From positions 11,248,012 through 11,312,011 of the forward strand of contig CM059623.1 of NCBI GenBank assembly GCA_030435675.1: a stretch of 64,000 bases of DNA, read 5' to 3'. Below the pieces are notes generated by a model. The model did not search any database, was not told the DNA's origin, and saw only the letters and a list, made by a program, of their open reading frames with translations. This DNA comes from Steinernema hermaphroditum (lineage: Eukaryota > Nematoda > Chromadorea > Rhabditida > Steinernematidae). The translations under genes and the position numbers were made by a program. Below, in pieces: positions 43,189 through 56,000 of this stretch. Positions within the stretch are counted from its first letter, which is position 1. Every line of letters begins with the position of its first letter.

Positions 43189-43997
43189 AGGCGGCGTTTC
43201 GGGCATCTGTCCACGATCTGTACATTTTATTTTATCAGTTGATCTCTGCACATTTACGTTTATAAATGGAGATTGTAATAAATGGTAACTCTGAGAACGA
43301 TTTATAACTCAACTTCCGAACCGTCTCGTACAAAGACAAGATCTCCATCAAGTAGTAGTAAAGATCACTTTATTCAGCAAAGCCAAAGATGGACTCGAGG
43401 TCATAACTTGGCCGAAAGCACTATCTCTTTATCTCTTTGCGCGACGCACCAAGAAGATCCTCAGGCAATACAGGAATATCTTAGGTAATCTGTACAATAG
43501 GTGGGGGAACTGACGTGCGGTCCGATGGAAAACCCTAAGGCAGTTATGAGTACTCCAGCTTCCAGAAGGAATTGGGACACCCGAAGGCCGGAAGCTGGTG
43601 GTTCGAAGTTTCCCACATGCTCCGTGAAGCGCGTCGCCAGGGTACAAGAGACAGTGTTCCAACAAGGCGAGATGCCTTTAATTCATGAAATGAAGTAAAG
43701 AGGAATGGGTGTGAACCATGTGTGAACTAAGGATTTCAAAATCGATGCGAATCATCGGAGGAAACGGTGATACAAAAAGCAAAGCATGTAGATGCAAATA
43801 TTTTGTTCTGTTTGGTATACAGTTCTACTTATTGGACAGCGATGTGCGAACGATAAATCGATACTACAAACGTTCAAGATATCGCAGCTTGTGCGAGCAG
43901 GAATTCGTGCCTACCCATGTCAAAATATAGCTATAGCTTTGCTCGAACGAACAGCTTAACAAGCTGCTACCGAAGCTCTTTAACTTCCTCTTCCAGA
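43189..43997. other. Intergenic, no gene seen
   Basis: AATAAA at 43274-43279 (ATAATAAATGG) is a plausible poly(A) signal for the F-box gene. Open frames here have no supporting features. Confidence 0.45.
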
Positions 43998-46900
43998 ATG
44001 CTCCGAACCGAGGTTCCAGTCGTGAAGAAACTGAAGGACACATACCGTGACCTCGCACAAATTAACATTCCGTTCGAATGTAACAACAACGGTGAATGTA
44101 AGAGTGGTAAGCATGCTAGTCATATATCAAACACCATCTCAGGTAATCAGCACATGGGGGAATCCATCACTTCCGCTGAAGAACGTCCTCAAAACTCAAC
44201 GAACATTCTTTCTGTCCAGCAACCTTGAAGTCTTCTCGGAATCTACGTTGCCATTTGCCGTCCAGTGCGAGTTAGTTTATTGTGATTTTCATAGAAATCT
44301 CGGCCAAAGCAAAGGATCTTTTCTTCCCTTTTCAGCACTGTAGCTCACTCCCGCTCTGGCCAGAAAATCGCTCAACTCGTATCCGCCCCCGATGGCAAGA
44401 AGTACATTCACGTGCATTCTGACGGTCAGCTCCAGTTGCGCTGTGTTGATATCTCTGGGATGAGAAAGCACGGAGACATCCATCAAAGCGGCGAATTTGG
44501 AGGACTCAAATGGTCTTACGGAGAGGAATATATCCTGTACACCGCCGAACGGAATCGGAAAACTGCTGAGTATTTCGACGCGGATCTGGAGTGGGACAAT
44601 GCACAGAAAATGGTAGAAAGCGGTGTGGGTGGAAGGTTCGCCTGGCAGGGATCATATGGAGAGGGAAACCATCGCGTCAAGAAGCCTGTCCTCTGCATCC
44701 TGAATGTAGAAAAGGGATCTGTGACTGTGCTTGATCAGATCCCGTCGGACATTTCTCCCACATTTGTACGTTCCCATAGAGGCGCGCTATGGTGAGTTTG
44801 ATACTTTAGAGCATCTGGGAACCTAACGACGAAGGAATCGTCTTTTATGGCATTAAGAATGAGCCCTGCCAGCTTGGAAAGGGCCGATGCAATAACAGGA
44901 AGTGAGCTCACATTCTCATGTGCCTCTATAGCATTGTTTATGTCAAAAGGGGCGCTCTGTACCTCTACAACCTGCAAACATCCGAGCTGAGTCGACTCAG
45001 CGACTCCGATGTTGGCATCGAGAACCCGGTGTTCGCGCCAGATATGAAGTCCCTTCTCTACTTTCAACGCCCTTCTGGGGGTCCGAACAAAGCCTGCTTA
45101 GCGCTGCACAAGATTGATTGGGCAACTAAGGAGAAGACGATGGTTGCTCCTATTGTGGGCACCCCCGAGAACGTCGACGACTTTCCTGGATTGTTCGTTC
45201 ATATGCCACATGAGCCAGAACGATGCTGGGCTAATGACGGCAAGCGAATGGTGTTGACGACCACTTGGAGATCGAAATACGTGAACGAATCCATTCTCAG
45301 ATCTTTAATGAGAAACTCACTTTTCAGGAAATCATCGAAATGAACATTGAAACAGGAAAAGTGATTAAACTGACAAACAATGGCGGTATTGATGGATCAT
45401 GGTCGGTCACGGATGTATTTGACGACAAGATTCTTGCGATATTTTCGTCTCCCAATCGTGAGCCTTCTTTGTACATTGCTCATCTGCCTGAGGAAGGGGC
45501 TCAGCAAAATCTTATCTGGAAGCGTCTTGGAAAGCAAAAAGGCGACGAATACTACAAGAATCTCTTCAATTACACATGGTCGCTGAAAGAGTTTGAGCGT
45601 GAAGGCGTGACGCCCTATGAAGGAGTGCTACTTATGCCCAATGAAGGAAGTTCGTTGCCGCTTGTAGTGAAACCTCACGGTGGACCCCATGGTGTGTCCA
45701 CTGTCAGGTATGTTCGTTTTTATAGGGGTAAAGGGAGACAATCAAGCACCTCTTAGCCTCAAAAATCATAGTTCAAGTCCAGATCAAGCAAGTGACAGTA
45801 AGATATCTGCGAATATTCATTTTTTTAATATGATAAGCAAGATCGATATGGGTGGCAATGACCCGTTTCAACCCCCGGTCTCGGTCCCACTTGGATCTTG
45901 ACCATCCCCCTTTGATGTGAACTGTGTTGCTTCAGCTGCAAGCGAGGACACTTCATTTAGTGTTCACGATTCACATCAGTGGTCAAAGCCTCAAAAAAAG
46001 AAAAGGGCTTGCATATTTTATCCGTTTTTGTAGGGATACAGGGAAGCAACCAGCAAAATAGCAAGTCACATTAGCATGTTTATAAGGATAAGTTTTTTAT
46101 ATGGTAAGTAAGGTCGGTGCGGGTGTCCTACAATAGAGCTTGCTTTTGAGAGTTCCTATTTTTGTCAATTTGGGGAAAATAAGCATTTCTCTTGCACACC
46201 CGATCCTTGGGAATTCCAGAGCTGTTTTGTAGTGGCGAAATGACACATAGAAAGAACTTAAAAGTGCTCACTACACATCTTTCAATGCTGCTTTTAGCTT
46301 CCCGGTCCAACGACTGTTCAAATCCTCAAAAAATTGAAACCTTGCTACTCTCTAATGGCTACTTTTTAGCTTCCCACGCCGGGACATCGTCTTGTTGCTC
46401 AATGCTGGCTATGCGATCCTCTTCGTCAATTACCACGGATCCACCGGTTTTGGCGACGACTTTGTCCACTCCCTTCCTGGTTACATCGGCGATCTAGACG
46501 TCAAAGACATCCAACACGCCGTGGAATCTGTGTTGACCTCGGAATCACGTCTCAATCGCAGCCGAGTTTGTCTATATGGTGCATCTCATGGCGGCTTTTT
46601 AGCTAGTCATCTCATTGGTCAGCACCCCGAGTTTTACAAGGCGTGTGTGGCCCTGAATCCCATTCTAAATATCACTGCTATGTGCAATACAACCGATATC
46701 ACTGACTGGTGTACGGTGGAGGGACTCGGCTTGGAGTATGACGACAAAGTGGCGTTGACAAGGGAACAAGTCAATCGTCTGTACAATAGGTCGCCGATCG
46801 CCTATGTTGATGAGGTAAGCATTGGGTAGAAAGACAAAGACATCATCCATGCGTTAGGTGAGAACTCCTTATATGCTACTTATTGGAGAGAAAGATCTCC

Positions 46901-47111
46901 GAGTCGTACCGCACTACCGTGGATACATCAGAACTTTACAAGTGAATAACGTTCCGGTTAAGTAGGTTTCATTTTCTCTCCCAAATATGGCATTTTCGTT
47001 TGTAGTGTCTTTTCGTATCCGGGATCTGGTCACGGTCTTGGAGAGGTCGACGTGGAAGCCGATATCGCAATCAACATAGTCCGCTGGTTCGACAAATTCA
47101 CCAGTAACTGA
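43998..47111 (+). CDS. APEH: Acylaminoacyl-peptidase (prolyl oligopeptidase family), exon 1 frameshifted
   Basis: Exons 43998-44097, 44143-44270, 44336-44765, 44810-44901, 44932-45280, 45328-45707, 46370-46814, 46858-46961 and 47006-47111. Exons 2-9 sum to 2034 nt, exactly in frame. Exon 1 is 100 nt: its first part ([10 protein letters not shown]) and last part (VTTTVN) align with the family in different frames, so one extra base sits near 44075. The enzyme removes N-acylated residues from peptides in the cytosol. An N-terminal beta-propeller (residues about 60-440) precedes the hydrolase: HGGPHG oxyanion region, [10 protein letters not shown], catalytic Ser in YGASHGGF (about 565), Asp in GEKDLRV (about 654), His in [10 protein letters not shown] (about 685). 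Total about 710 aa against 732 in human APEH. C. elegans homologue: dpf-5 (from memory). Confidence 0.85.
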
Positions 47112-48167
47112 TGGACAAAAGTTGTGCTGTTCGCCAACTGTCGACTTTCACGTTTGCATACTCGCTGTATGGTGTTTGTGTACCGTATTAGAGTTTTTTT
47201 TGGTATAAACGTTGATACAGAACATTTTCATGATAGATAAACTTTCAAAAGCTCGGTCGGGTCGTGTGACTCTCTCTGAAATGAATTGAGTGAGCGGTCC
47301 TTCCTGGAACCATAGTTTCACCGTCTCATCCGAAGACTGTCACCGCCGCCCAATACCACCGGCGTCGCCACGTGAAGAAATACTAAAACTGCAATCTGAT
47401 AAAGTTGCTCTGTTTAATGTAGATGTCTCTTAATGTCTCTTGATTTCATGATTATATACTCATGTGAGAATCTTATAAAACGGGATATCTAAAAGTACAA
47501 TCCCAGGACACCTTAGGGCACGCAAAGAGGAACTCGAATGATACCCTCTCGAGTATGGACACGCTGAATGAGTTCAGTGGACGGTTATTTGGGTCTTTAA
47601 TATGTGTCGTTGGCGATTAGTTAGTTAAAAACAAAAATTATTAGCATTTTGTCAATATTATGTATCTTTGGTCCTTCATTTGTGTCCGATCGCCTGGATA
47701 GTCATGGACAAAGCACTTCTATTCTAGGACGAAGTTGAATGTGAAAGTGCAATATGTGAAAACAACAACAAATTCTTTTGTGGTTGGAGGCCTCGACTGA
47801 ACAGTTCTGAAGAGGCTTATCAAACTACATGCACTGCATTATTTGTATCCGAATAAATAACAGACCTGAGACACACATGGCTATCACATTTTTCAGTTCT
47901 GAGAACGTGGGCGAATTTTTGCACAATGACTGTGTTTGGAAGCAGGGATTCTCCGCATAAGACATTACAAGTCTGCCGCTTTCATTTTTGCAGACAGATT
48001 TAATATGTTCATCTAAACTGAATTTTGATTCGACATGCAGGGCGCCGTGGATGCTCTTTGCAGCCCACGAAGCAGACATCTGCAAATCAGAGAACGGCCC
48101 CGAATCTCCTTCCTCCTCTGCTCAAAAGGCCGCCGTTCGCCTATCCACCGTCAGTTCTTCTTCTGAA
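47112..48167. other. Intergenic, no gene seen
   Basis: A/T-rich with no coding signal. An open frame reaches into the lectin gene from 47988, but the signal peptide start at 48168 is preferred. Confidence 0.45.
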
Positions 48168-49446
48168 ATGTCTCCGAGGAAGAGTCTGGTTCTCCTTCTA
48201 GCGGTCCTAACGACGGCCGCGGCGTCGACTTGCCCAAAGAGCAGATCTCTTTGTCCTCGTGGAGCCCTAGAAAGTGCCGATGGATCGAAGTGTTTCCAGC
48301 TAGTCCGCACCTCGAAGGACTTCAGTGACGCCAACGCTCTGTGCGCCATGTTTCGCGGGAATCTGGCTGTTGTTGAAAACTCGGCGGACAACAAGCTGAT
48401 ATACGGTAAAGGCCTGGTCATTTGAAACATGTTCAACTGGCCTTTTTTAGAAGCTGCGATGAAAAAGAAAATAGCCGACTTCTGGATCGGTGGCAACGAT
48501 CTCTTCGGCCAAAACGAGTGGTCTTGGGCTGATGGAAGAAAGATGAACTTTACGAATTATGCGAAGGACTGTCAGTGCCAGTCGAAGGTGTCCGGAACTC
48601 GTTGTATGAAGGTTAAGTCCAAGGGAGAGTGGGTGAGTACGCACTGCTACAGCAAGCTGCCCTTCGTTTGCGAGACTCCCATCGGATGCTCTGGTAGGTC
48701 ATGACCTGGAGGGTGCAGAATAGGGTGACTACCAAAACTTTCTTATTGAAAATGAGCATTCCATACTCTCCATTCCTATACTCTTTAGACTCTGACTCAA
48801 AGTCTCCGGAAGAGACCACTACCGAGACTCCCACTGCTACATGTAAGAACGCTGTTGACTTCACTCACGGCAAAGAAGTCGGTTTTCTTCCGAATAGTCA
48901 GGAAGCTGAGAGAAGTAGGTTCAAGACTACAAGTTCAGCCTGATCACGTTTGGTTTCTTTAAGTTCAAATGATCGACAATGAAAAAACCTATCAGAACTC
49001 ATACAAACCGGCCGCCAACTCAGTTCCCACTTTTGAGCCCGTCGACGAAGCGGTCTTCGGAGCGCCGTGGCTGCTCAAAGGAGGAATCGGAAGTGTCGGA
49101 CCGAGTGTGTGCAAGCAGGTTATGTTTAACGCTGAAAACGGAACATACTACTTGCCGACGAACAGCCGGAACACTTTGGCCTTCTACCCGCACTGTGAAT
49201 GTAGGGAAATGGTTGCAAAGAACTCTACTTAGCATGTTTTTAGGCGATGACTGCTTTGCCTACGTCATGTACCACCCCCATTCGGAATTCAGCAAAGAGG
49301 ACGACGCCTTCGTGTCAGCCGCTGACAAAACGAAGAAAACTTACCGCCACAAGGATCAGATCGACGAGAACGGGAAGTTCAAGCCTGTGACCGAAGAAGG
49401 ACTCTACTTGAAGGTGTATTCTGTCTCCTGCATTACTCCTGAATGA
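48168..49446 (+). CDS. Secreted C-type lectin-like protein with extra C-terminal domain (348 aa)
   Basis: Exons 48168-48405, 48451-48693, 48789-48914, 48964-49200 and 49244-49446 sum to 1047 nt. Signal peptide: MSPRKSLVLLLAVLTTAAAS. The CTLD covers residues about 22-155: GSKCFQLVRTSKDFSDANAL, FWIGGNDLFGQNEWSWADGR and KLPFVCETP, with the usual pairs of Cys. The Ca-binding WND triad is not evident (GEWVSTHC in that place), so sugar binding is doubtful. A Thr/Glu/Pro linker (SPEETTTETPTATC) joins a second domain of about 170 residues with VGPSVCKQVMFNAENGTYYL and CECDDCFAYVMYHPHSEF that I do not recognise. An in-frame Met at about 48050 is less likely because the signal peptide would be buried. 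Confidence 0.75.
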
Positions 49447-50137
49447 GCATGTGCGTTCGTTTCGCTTGAAGAACAAAGAACAAATACCTACCTGGCTTGA
49501 GCTCTGTTTCACACCATTTATCTTCCCAAATCAACGTATGGACGTTTTATATAAGCACAAGAAGGACACACATCACACCGTTGGGTCGTGATGTAAGAAG
49601 TGGGTCGTGATGTAAGAAAACCGGAGTAGACAGCCTTCCATGGGGCATGGTGACCGTCATCCTGGGGAGACGGCGGAACTACGGCTCCTTGGTGATCCAG
49701 GCCTTCCAAGAGCCGGAACGACCATTGTGTCAGCAGAGACGACGGAGAACGGCCACTCACTCAACTAGGTTCATGCAAATTCTCTCAAATTCGCCCACCT
49801 AGAAAGATTCGGCGCGATAGTTAAAGCATCCCTTCTTCTATTGATCCTTGAAATATGATATAATTCTAATAGGCATGTCTCGTTCATATGTGTGGGCTGG
49901 CTTTGAAACAAATTTGTTCTAGGCACAATTTTTGAATATTTGACACAGCAAAGCATTCCATGTTTTGTCCTTTGATTATAATGAGATATTTATTGAAATG
50001 CAATATGCATGTGTTGGTGACAGAATAATGCGAAGAAAAGTAAAGTGTTACTAATAGATACAAACAAATCAATGTTTGCGAGTCGACAAAGTCGCTACCC
50101 GGGATATCGGCTTCTCAGGAGTGTCTATTATGCTTGT
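49447..50137. other. Intergenic between convergent genes
   Basis: TATATAAGC-like and inverted GTCGTGATGTAAGAAG direct repeat (two copies at about 49586-49618). No gene seen. Confidence 0.45.
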
Positions 50138-53052
50138 TTACTGCGAGGGAACGTCGAAGTGGCGGACCTGCATCCACTGGTCGTCGAGGAACTTGGTCCT
50201 GAAACGATCGTTTAGCCGAGAAGGAAACGATGGAGATCTTACATGTAATTGCGGATTCCGTCGGGAAGCACGGCGACGACCTTCTGGCCCTTCTTGAGCC
50301 CCTTGGCCTTCTCGAGGGCGGCCCACACGTTGGCTCCGGAGGAGCCTCCGCAGAGAATTCCTTCTTCGCGGATCAGACGGCGCGACATTTCGAAGGCCTC
50401 CTTGTCGTTCGTCTTCATCCACTCGTCGACGATGGATCGGTCCAGGACGGCCGGCACGAAGTCGTATCCGACACCTTCGACCTCGTAGAAGGAGGTCTCC
50501 GTCTGGGTAGGGTCGGCGAGGATGGAGCCGACGGGATCGGTGGCCACCACTCGGCACTTGGGGCAGTTCTTCTTGATCTTCTTGCCGAGACCGGTGATCG
50601 TGCCTCCGGTGCCGGCTCCCGCCACGATCATGTCGAAATCGTCGTCCATCGAGTCGAGGATCTCCTCGGCGGTGGTGTCGTAGTGAGCGAGCGGGTTTCC
50701 GTTGTTCTTGTACTGGTCGAGGATGATGGCGCCTTCAATGGACTTCTGGAGACGAAGGGCGACACCTATGTGTGATTCGGGGGAGTCGAAGGCTGCGTCG
50801 TTGGGGGTGCGAACAATCTGCGCTCCAAGGGCGTGGAGGGTGTCGGCCTTCTCCTTGCTCATCTTCTGCGGCATGACGATGATGCACTTGTATCCCTTGA
50901 CGGCGGCGACGAGGGCCAGGCCGATTCCGGTATTTCCAGAAGTGGGTTCAATGATCGTCATGCCGGGCTTGAGGACACCGGCTTCTTCAGCCATCTCAAC
51001 CATTCGGAGGGCCACGCGATCCTTCACCGATCCTCCGGCGTTAAAGTACTCACACTTGACGTCTAAAAAGAGGATTTGATTTATAGCTAACGAGGGAAAG
51101 ACTTACAAACTTCGGCTTCGATTCCGAGGGACTGTGGGATCTTGTTAAGACGGACAAGTGGGGTGCATCCAATAGCCTCCAAGACGGTTCCCATGATCTC
51201 AGGACGACTCAAACGAGTGCAGTTTCGCGGCTTTCCAAGCTGCCACTGGGTCTCGGGCTGCACGGTCGGATCGTACTCCAAAGTGTACATCGGAGGAGTC
51301 TCACTAAAAGTTACAATTAACCACCTATGCAACATTACCAATGCCCTACATCTTAGCCTCCTTCGACGCGTCCATGAATTTGCGCTCGATCATCCACTGG
51401 TCGTCGAGGAACTTGCTCATGTAGTTGCGGATTCCGTCGGGAAGAACGACGACGCACACCTGACCCTTCTGGAGGGACTTGGCCGCCTGCATGGCGCCCC
51501 AAACGTTCGTTCCAGAAGATCCTCCACAAAGAAGACCCTCCTCCTTGATGAGACGGCGTGCCATCTGGAAGGAGTCCGTGTCGTTGGCCTTCACCCACTG
51601 GTCGATCATCGACAGATCGAGCACGGAGGGAATGAAGTCATAGCCGATGCCCTCGACCTCGTAGTGGTGCGTCTCCTTCGACTGTGGGTTGGCGAGAATG
51701 GAACCCTCAGGATCGACGCCGACGACCTTGATGTTTGGGTAGACCTCCTTGAGGCGCTTTCCAGTTCCGGAAACAGTGCCACCGGTGCCTGCGCCGATGA
51801 CGACCATGTCGATGGGACGGTCGCCGAGTGAGCGGAGGATTTCGGGAGCGGTGCCTTCATAGTGGGCCATCGGATTTCCGCAGTTGAGGTACTGTAGAAA
51901 AGATGAAATTAGATTTGCTGTGAATAAGAAAGAGATAAAAGGGCTCATAAATCAACGGGTATGGCTTCTTAATTGACTTGAAGAGCTATTAAAGTGCTTC
52001 TTCGTAAAAATTCAACACCAAATTTGACCATATTTTCAACTACTCTCTTCGTCTGCTCCCCCTTCTTTTTGTCCTTTGGCGCTCAGCGTCTTTCTCCGTA
52101 CCACTTCAGCCGGACCGTCTCCTTTCACAACGAAGACGATAACAACATCAAAAATAGTATCATCCGCTCGTGCTCCAAACATCATACCGTAGTGGACCAA
52201 AAATACGCAGTAACTGATACTGTTTTACTCTCAGTGGGCCGTATTTTGATCTTTTTCCTTAGATACTCCAACCCATTTGCGTCAGCCGATCGCCTTGTAT
52301 CCCCTACTTTCCCCTTTTCTTTACAACTATCACCCTGCCCTACAGCTTCTTATTATAACTATTTCAGTCGCTTTTTCCTATTTGCTTCCCTTACCTGATC
52401 AAGAATGATGGAATTGGGCATTTCCTTGTGCATACGGAAAGCGACCCCAATGTGGGAATCGGGGGAGTCGAAGGCGGCCTCGTTGGGGGTGCGGACAATC
52501 TGGGCTCCGAGAGCGTGGAGGGTATCTGATTTTTCTTTGCTCATCTTCTCTGGCATGACGATGATGCACTTGTATCCCTTGACGGCGGCGACGAGGGCCA
52601 GGCCGATTCCGGTGTTGCCGGAGGTCGGCTCGATGATGGTCATGCCGGGCTTCAGGCGACCCTGCTGCTCGGCGATTTCGACCATTCTGTGGGCGATGCG
52701 GTCTTTGACGGAGCCCCCGGCGTTGAAGAACTCGCATTTGACATCTAAGGGGGTGAGTTAGGGTGGTCGAGCTGGATGGAATACATACAGACATCGCATT
52801 CAATTCCCAAAGACTGAGGAATCTTGTTCAACTTGACCAAAGGAGTGTTTCCGATGGCCTCGAGCACGTTGTTGTAGATCTTCTTGCGCTCCCCACTAAA
52901 GCTGCAGGTTTAGGAGCACCCCTCAAGATGGACGCTTACGTCTGTGACTTGAATTTGTGCAATCCGAACTGGTCGGTCACTCCGTCCCGGCCCCAAACGC
53001 ACTCGTTCTTGGCGGCCGGAGAGTACGGAATCACGTCGTCGTAGGCTGGCAT
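50138..53052 (-). CDS. cbs-1: Cystathionine beta-synthase with two catalytic modules (731 aa)
   Basis: Exons 53052-52940, 52901-52789, 52744-52395, 51891-51350, 51303-51107, 51062-50243 and 50198-50138 total 2196 nt in frame. The architecture is as in C. elegans CBS-1 (about 704 aa): two fused PLP-dependent modules, no N-terminal heme segment and no C-terminal Bateman domain. Module 1: NAGGSVKDR with Lys 89, [31 protein letters not shown]. Module 2: NAGGSVKDR with Lys 452, [33 protein letters not shown]. Both modules keep Lys and substrate-loop residues. In C. elegans only one module is reported to hold PLP (from memory). It acts in the cytosol in transsulfuration and H2S formation. Codon usage is strongly biased and GC-rich compared with neighbours, consistent with high expression. 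Confidence 0.92.
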
Positions 53053-56000
53053 GCTGCTGCTGCTGAGCGAACGGTCCCTGAAAGAGGCGAAGCATCGAGC
53101 ACCTATCGATCACCACGTGGTGGCTGGCGAAGAGACGCGTCGCGATCACAAATCAAGCGCCGAATGATAAGGCGCGGGACGAAATTGGCCTTTTGATGGC
53201 GTCGGCGGTGGCGACGTTGCGCTCCGCCTTGCGGACCGCCGACGGACACAAAAATGGTCGCCGCGCACTTTTATGACGTACGGTTTGCAATGCGGAGAAT
53301 CGATGCGTCTGATGCAAAAAGTGGCGTTACAAGGGGCTAAGGGGGTAAGCAGGAAAACTGAGGTTCTGGTAAGGAGTTGTTGGGAGGGTGTAAAGGAGAT
53401 GGAGGATGGGTTTCATGCAGAAAAAATTGCTATGGAAGGTTTGGATTTCAAAGGACACAGGACCGAAGTTGTGTACATCGAGCTATGCGAAAAAAGGTGA
53501 TAATTGTTGTCTTTCCATGGAGCTAAGCTTTCACTAAAAGGCCATCATCTATGAGGCGAGAAATTTTAGAAACACATCATCAAGAAGGCGATAGGAAGAC
53601 GAGGCCTATAGCTTACGACATTGTGCTTTAGGAAAGGGACAAAACGAGAATTTCGGGATGGTAGCTGTGCGTAAACGAGACTAAACATTACACTTATGTC
53701 GTCAAGAAACGCAATTGTTACACAAAATCGCTTTGCAAGAAGCCTCACACGTTTAGTCGCATCAAAAAGCAAAGAGATATTTTGAAAATAGCGTGTTGCT
53801 TGATATACATCAGTTGGCGTGGCTTCTGGTTCGCTGGGCCTGTCTAACTCAATGAACTTTGGAATTTAGTGGAGACATTACAATTCCTGACAATATTGAA
53901 TGTAACAGGAAAATATGACCAAGAAAACGACGAACAACTCATTGAAGATGCTAGCTGTCACTACCACATCAAACCTGCTAATACTATTTTTGCGCGATCG
54001 AATACTGACCATAGAATCGAGAAGGACTCAGCAATCTTAACTTTAAAGACCCTATTAGTCCTACATCCACCTTTCCTAGAACATTAAGTACACTAGGCAA
54101 CAGCAAACGAAGATGCCGTAGTTTCGATAAATATCTTAAAGTTCATGATCTTCTGGACCGCTCCAGATCCTCGCCTCCAAGCAACAAAGACACTGATAAG
54201 CCCACTTCCACCGTCGCCTTCCGATAACCGAAGAAACGACTCCACTGCGGGGGTCGCCGCAGCATCGACCACTCAAAGAGAGAATCGTCGCCACATGGCC
54301 ATCGCGATGAATTTCAATGACAAAGGAGGCGTCGCGCTCCGCCCTCGATGGAGAAGCTGAGAGGCGGCGATGGGCGCTGTGCTAGGACGATTGGCTTTTG
54401 GTCTTTCCTGATCGGACAGGACCGAGCATTTCGATCAGTTTTGGTGGACAATCGTAAACAACTTGTTGACGGCAATTGCCAAATTGATTTCTCAATTAAA
54501 AAATGGTCCCGGGGAGAGTTTGATGGTGAAATAAACAAGGAGAAAGAAAGGATAGATTTCAACCGTATAGCGATGAAATATCACAGCGAAGGGTACCTTA
54601 GAGTAGACAGAGACACAAAGTCCACGTCTCCGTATAGCTTGAGGTTTCTGTCCGTGTGGCGTTGATTTCATAGTCAATCAATTCTATTTCCGATAGGGTG
54701 ATGTGGGTGATCATCAATGCAATTAGGAAATTTTTTTTTCTATTTATTCTCATCAAATTGAGGCAGCTGTAAATGGTGTTTTGTGCGAAACGTCACTTAG
54801 CATGAATTTTCAATTATTTTTCAGCATATCAGAAATTGAGAAGCAACCAACTGCTTGGCTCTTTTTTACGGTCTCCGTTTTCTCTTCCGTGTTCTTCGAA
54901 ATTTGTCTTATTACCACGCTACTATTCCAAAAATCATGCTCCGAGATGGCTGCAATAGGTGTATTCCACGATCGTGGTGCTCATGTAGGGCGACATGCCG
55001 ACAACCGACACCGCTAAGATGCTTGGAATTTTGAGATATATTCGCTTTTTGCCGTGGCAGACCTTAGTACCCTATAGATATGGACTTTGGTATGCCTATT
55101 GATTGTCTTGGTCGACCAACCACATCCATCCCGAAAGTCAGTGTTGACTTACCGATACACAATTAACTTATGTTTAAGGGTCCTAAAACTAGTGCTATTA
55201 TGGCTACTCAGTTGGTATTCAAAATCTTATATTCAAAACGGTCCTACCGAAGCGAGCATCTATGGACTGTAACAGCATATTCCACTTACCGATCCAAATT
55301 ATCATCCATGTCCAGAGTCGTCGTGAGAGCAGCCAATACGAGTCACACAATGCGAATAACCACCAACTTCTCCTACTTCGCCCATCTCACCAATAAAGAC
55401 ACACGTGCTATTTGCACTACTACCGTAATACCCGCTCCCCAATCAGACCACGCCATCGGCGCTCGCCTGATGGGACCAGCCACCAACCACGTGGAGCCTT
55501 CAAGTTTGCGCGTTTGTCCTTCGGAACAGGTTGTGCGTCCAACAAAAGTCGTGTATTCTTCTTCAAGATCTCCTGGTCAAAAACGAAAAACTAATCTGCA
55601 GTATTTTATAATTTCTCAACAAGTTCCTACAGTATCTCTACTCTATCAATTCGTCCAAAATATTTGGCGAACTCAAGTTTTGCACTTCTGTTATTGATGG
55701 GATCCGAACTGACACAGTAGACGCATGCTTGTTTACAGCTGCGCCGAGCATCGAGCCTCCGGAGCGAGTGGCCTACGTGCGAAAACGAGAAATACAAAAA
55801 AGGCGAACGGCGATGGAAAATGGGGCTATAAGTAACTGTCTTTCAATGAAATGAGTAGTTATTAGGAGAATTTGAACTCCAAATAGTGACACTAGCCAAT
55901 CACGTGTGCACCTCTAGGCAGCCGGATCTTCCTGTTTTCCAAATTGGGCGCTTAGTTTGACCAAACACCAATCGTAGAAGGTGACGTTGAGACTCACGTT

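Noticed and set aside
44766..44809. Apparent 18-20 nt ultra-short intron (GTGAGTTTGATACTTTAG) in the peptidase gene
   Set aside because: A donor 26 nt upstream (GTACGT at 44766) gives an ordinary 44-nt intron and keeps the frame, so no unusual splicing is needed.
55170..55697. 175-codon open frame, the longest in 53-59 kb
   Set aside because: Composition looks random, with no domain, signal peptide or splice context.
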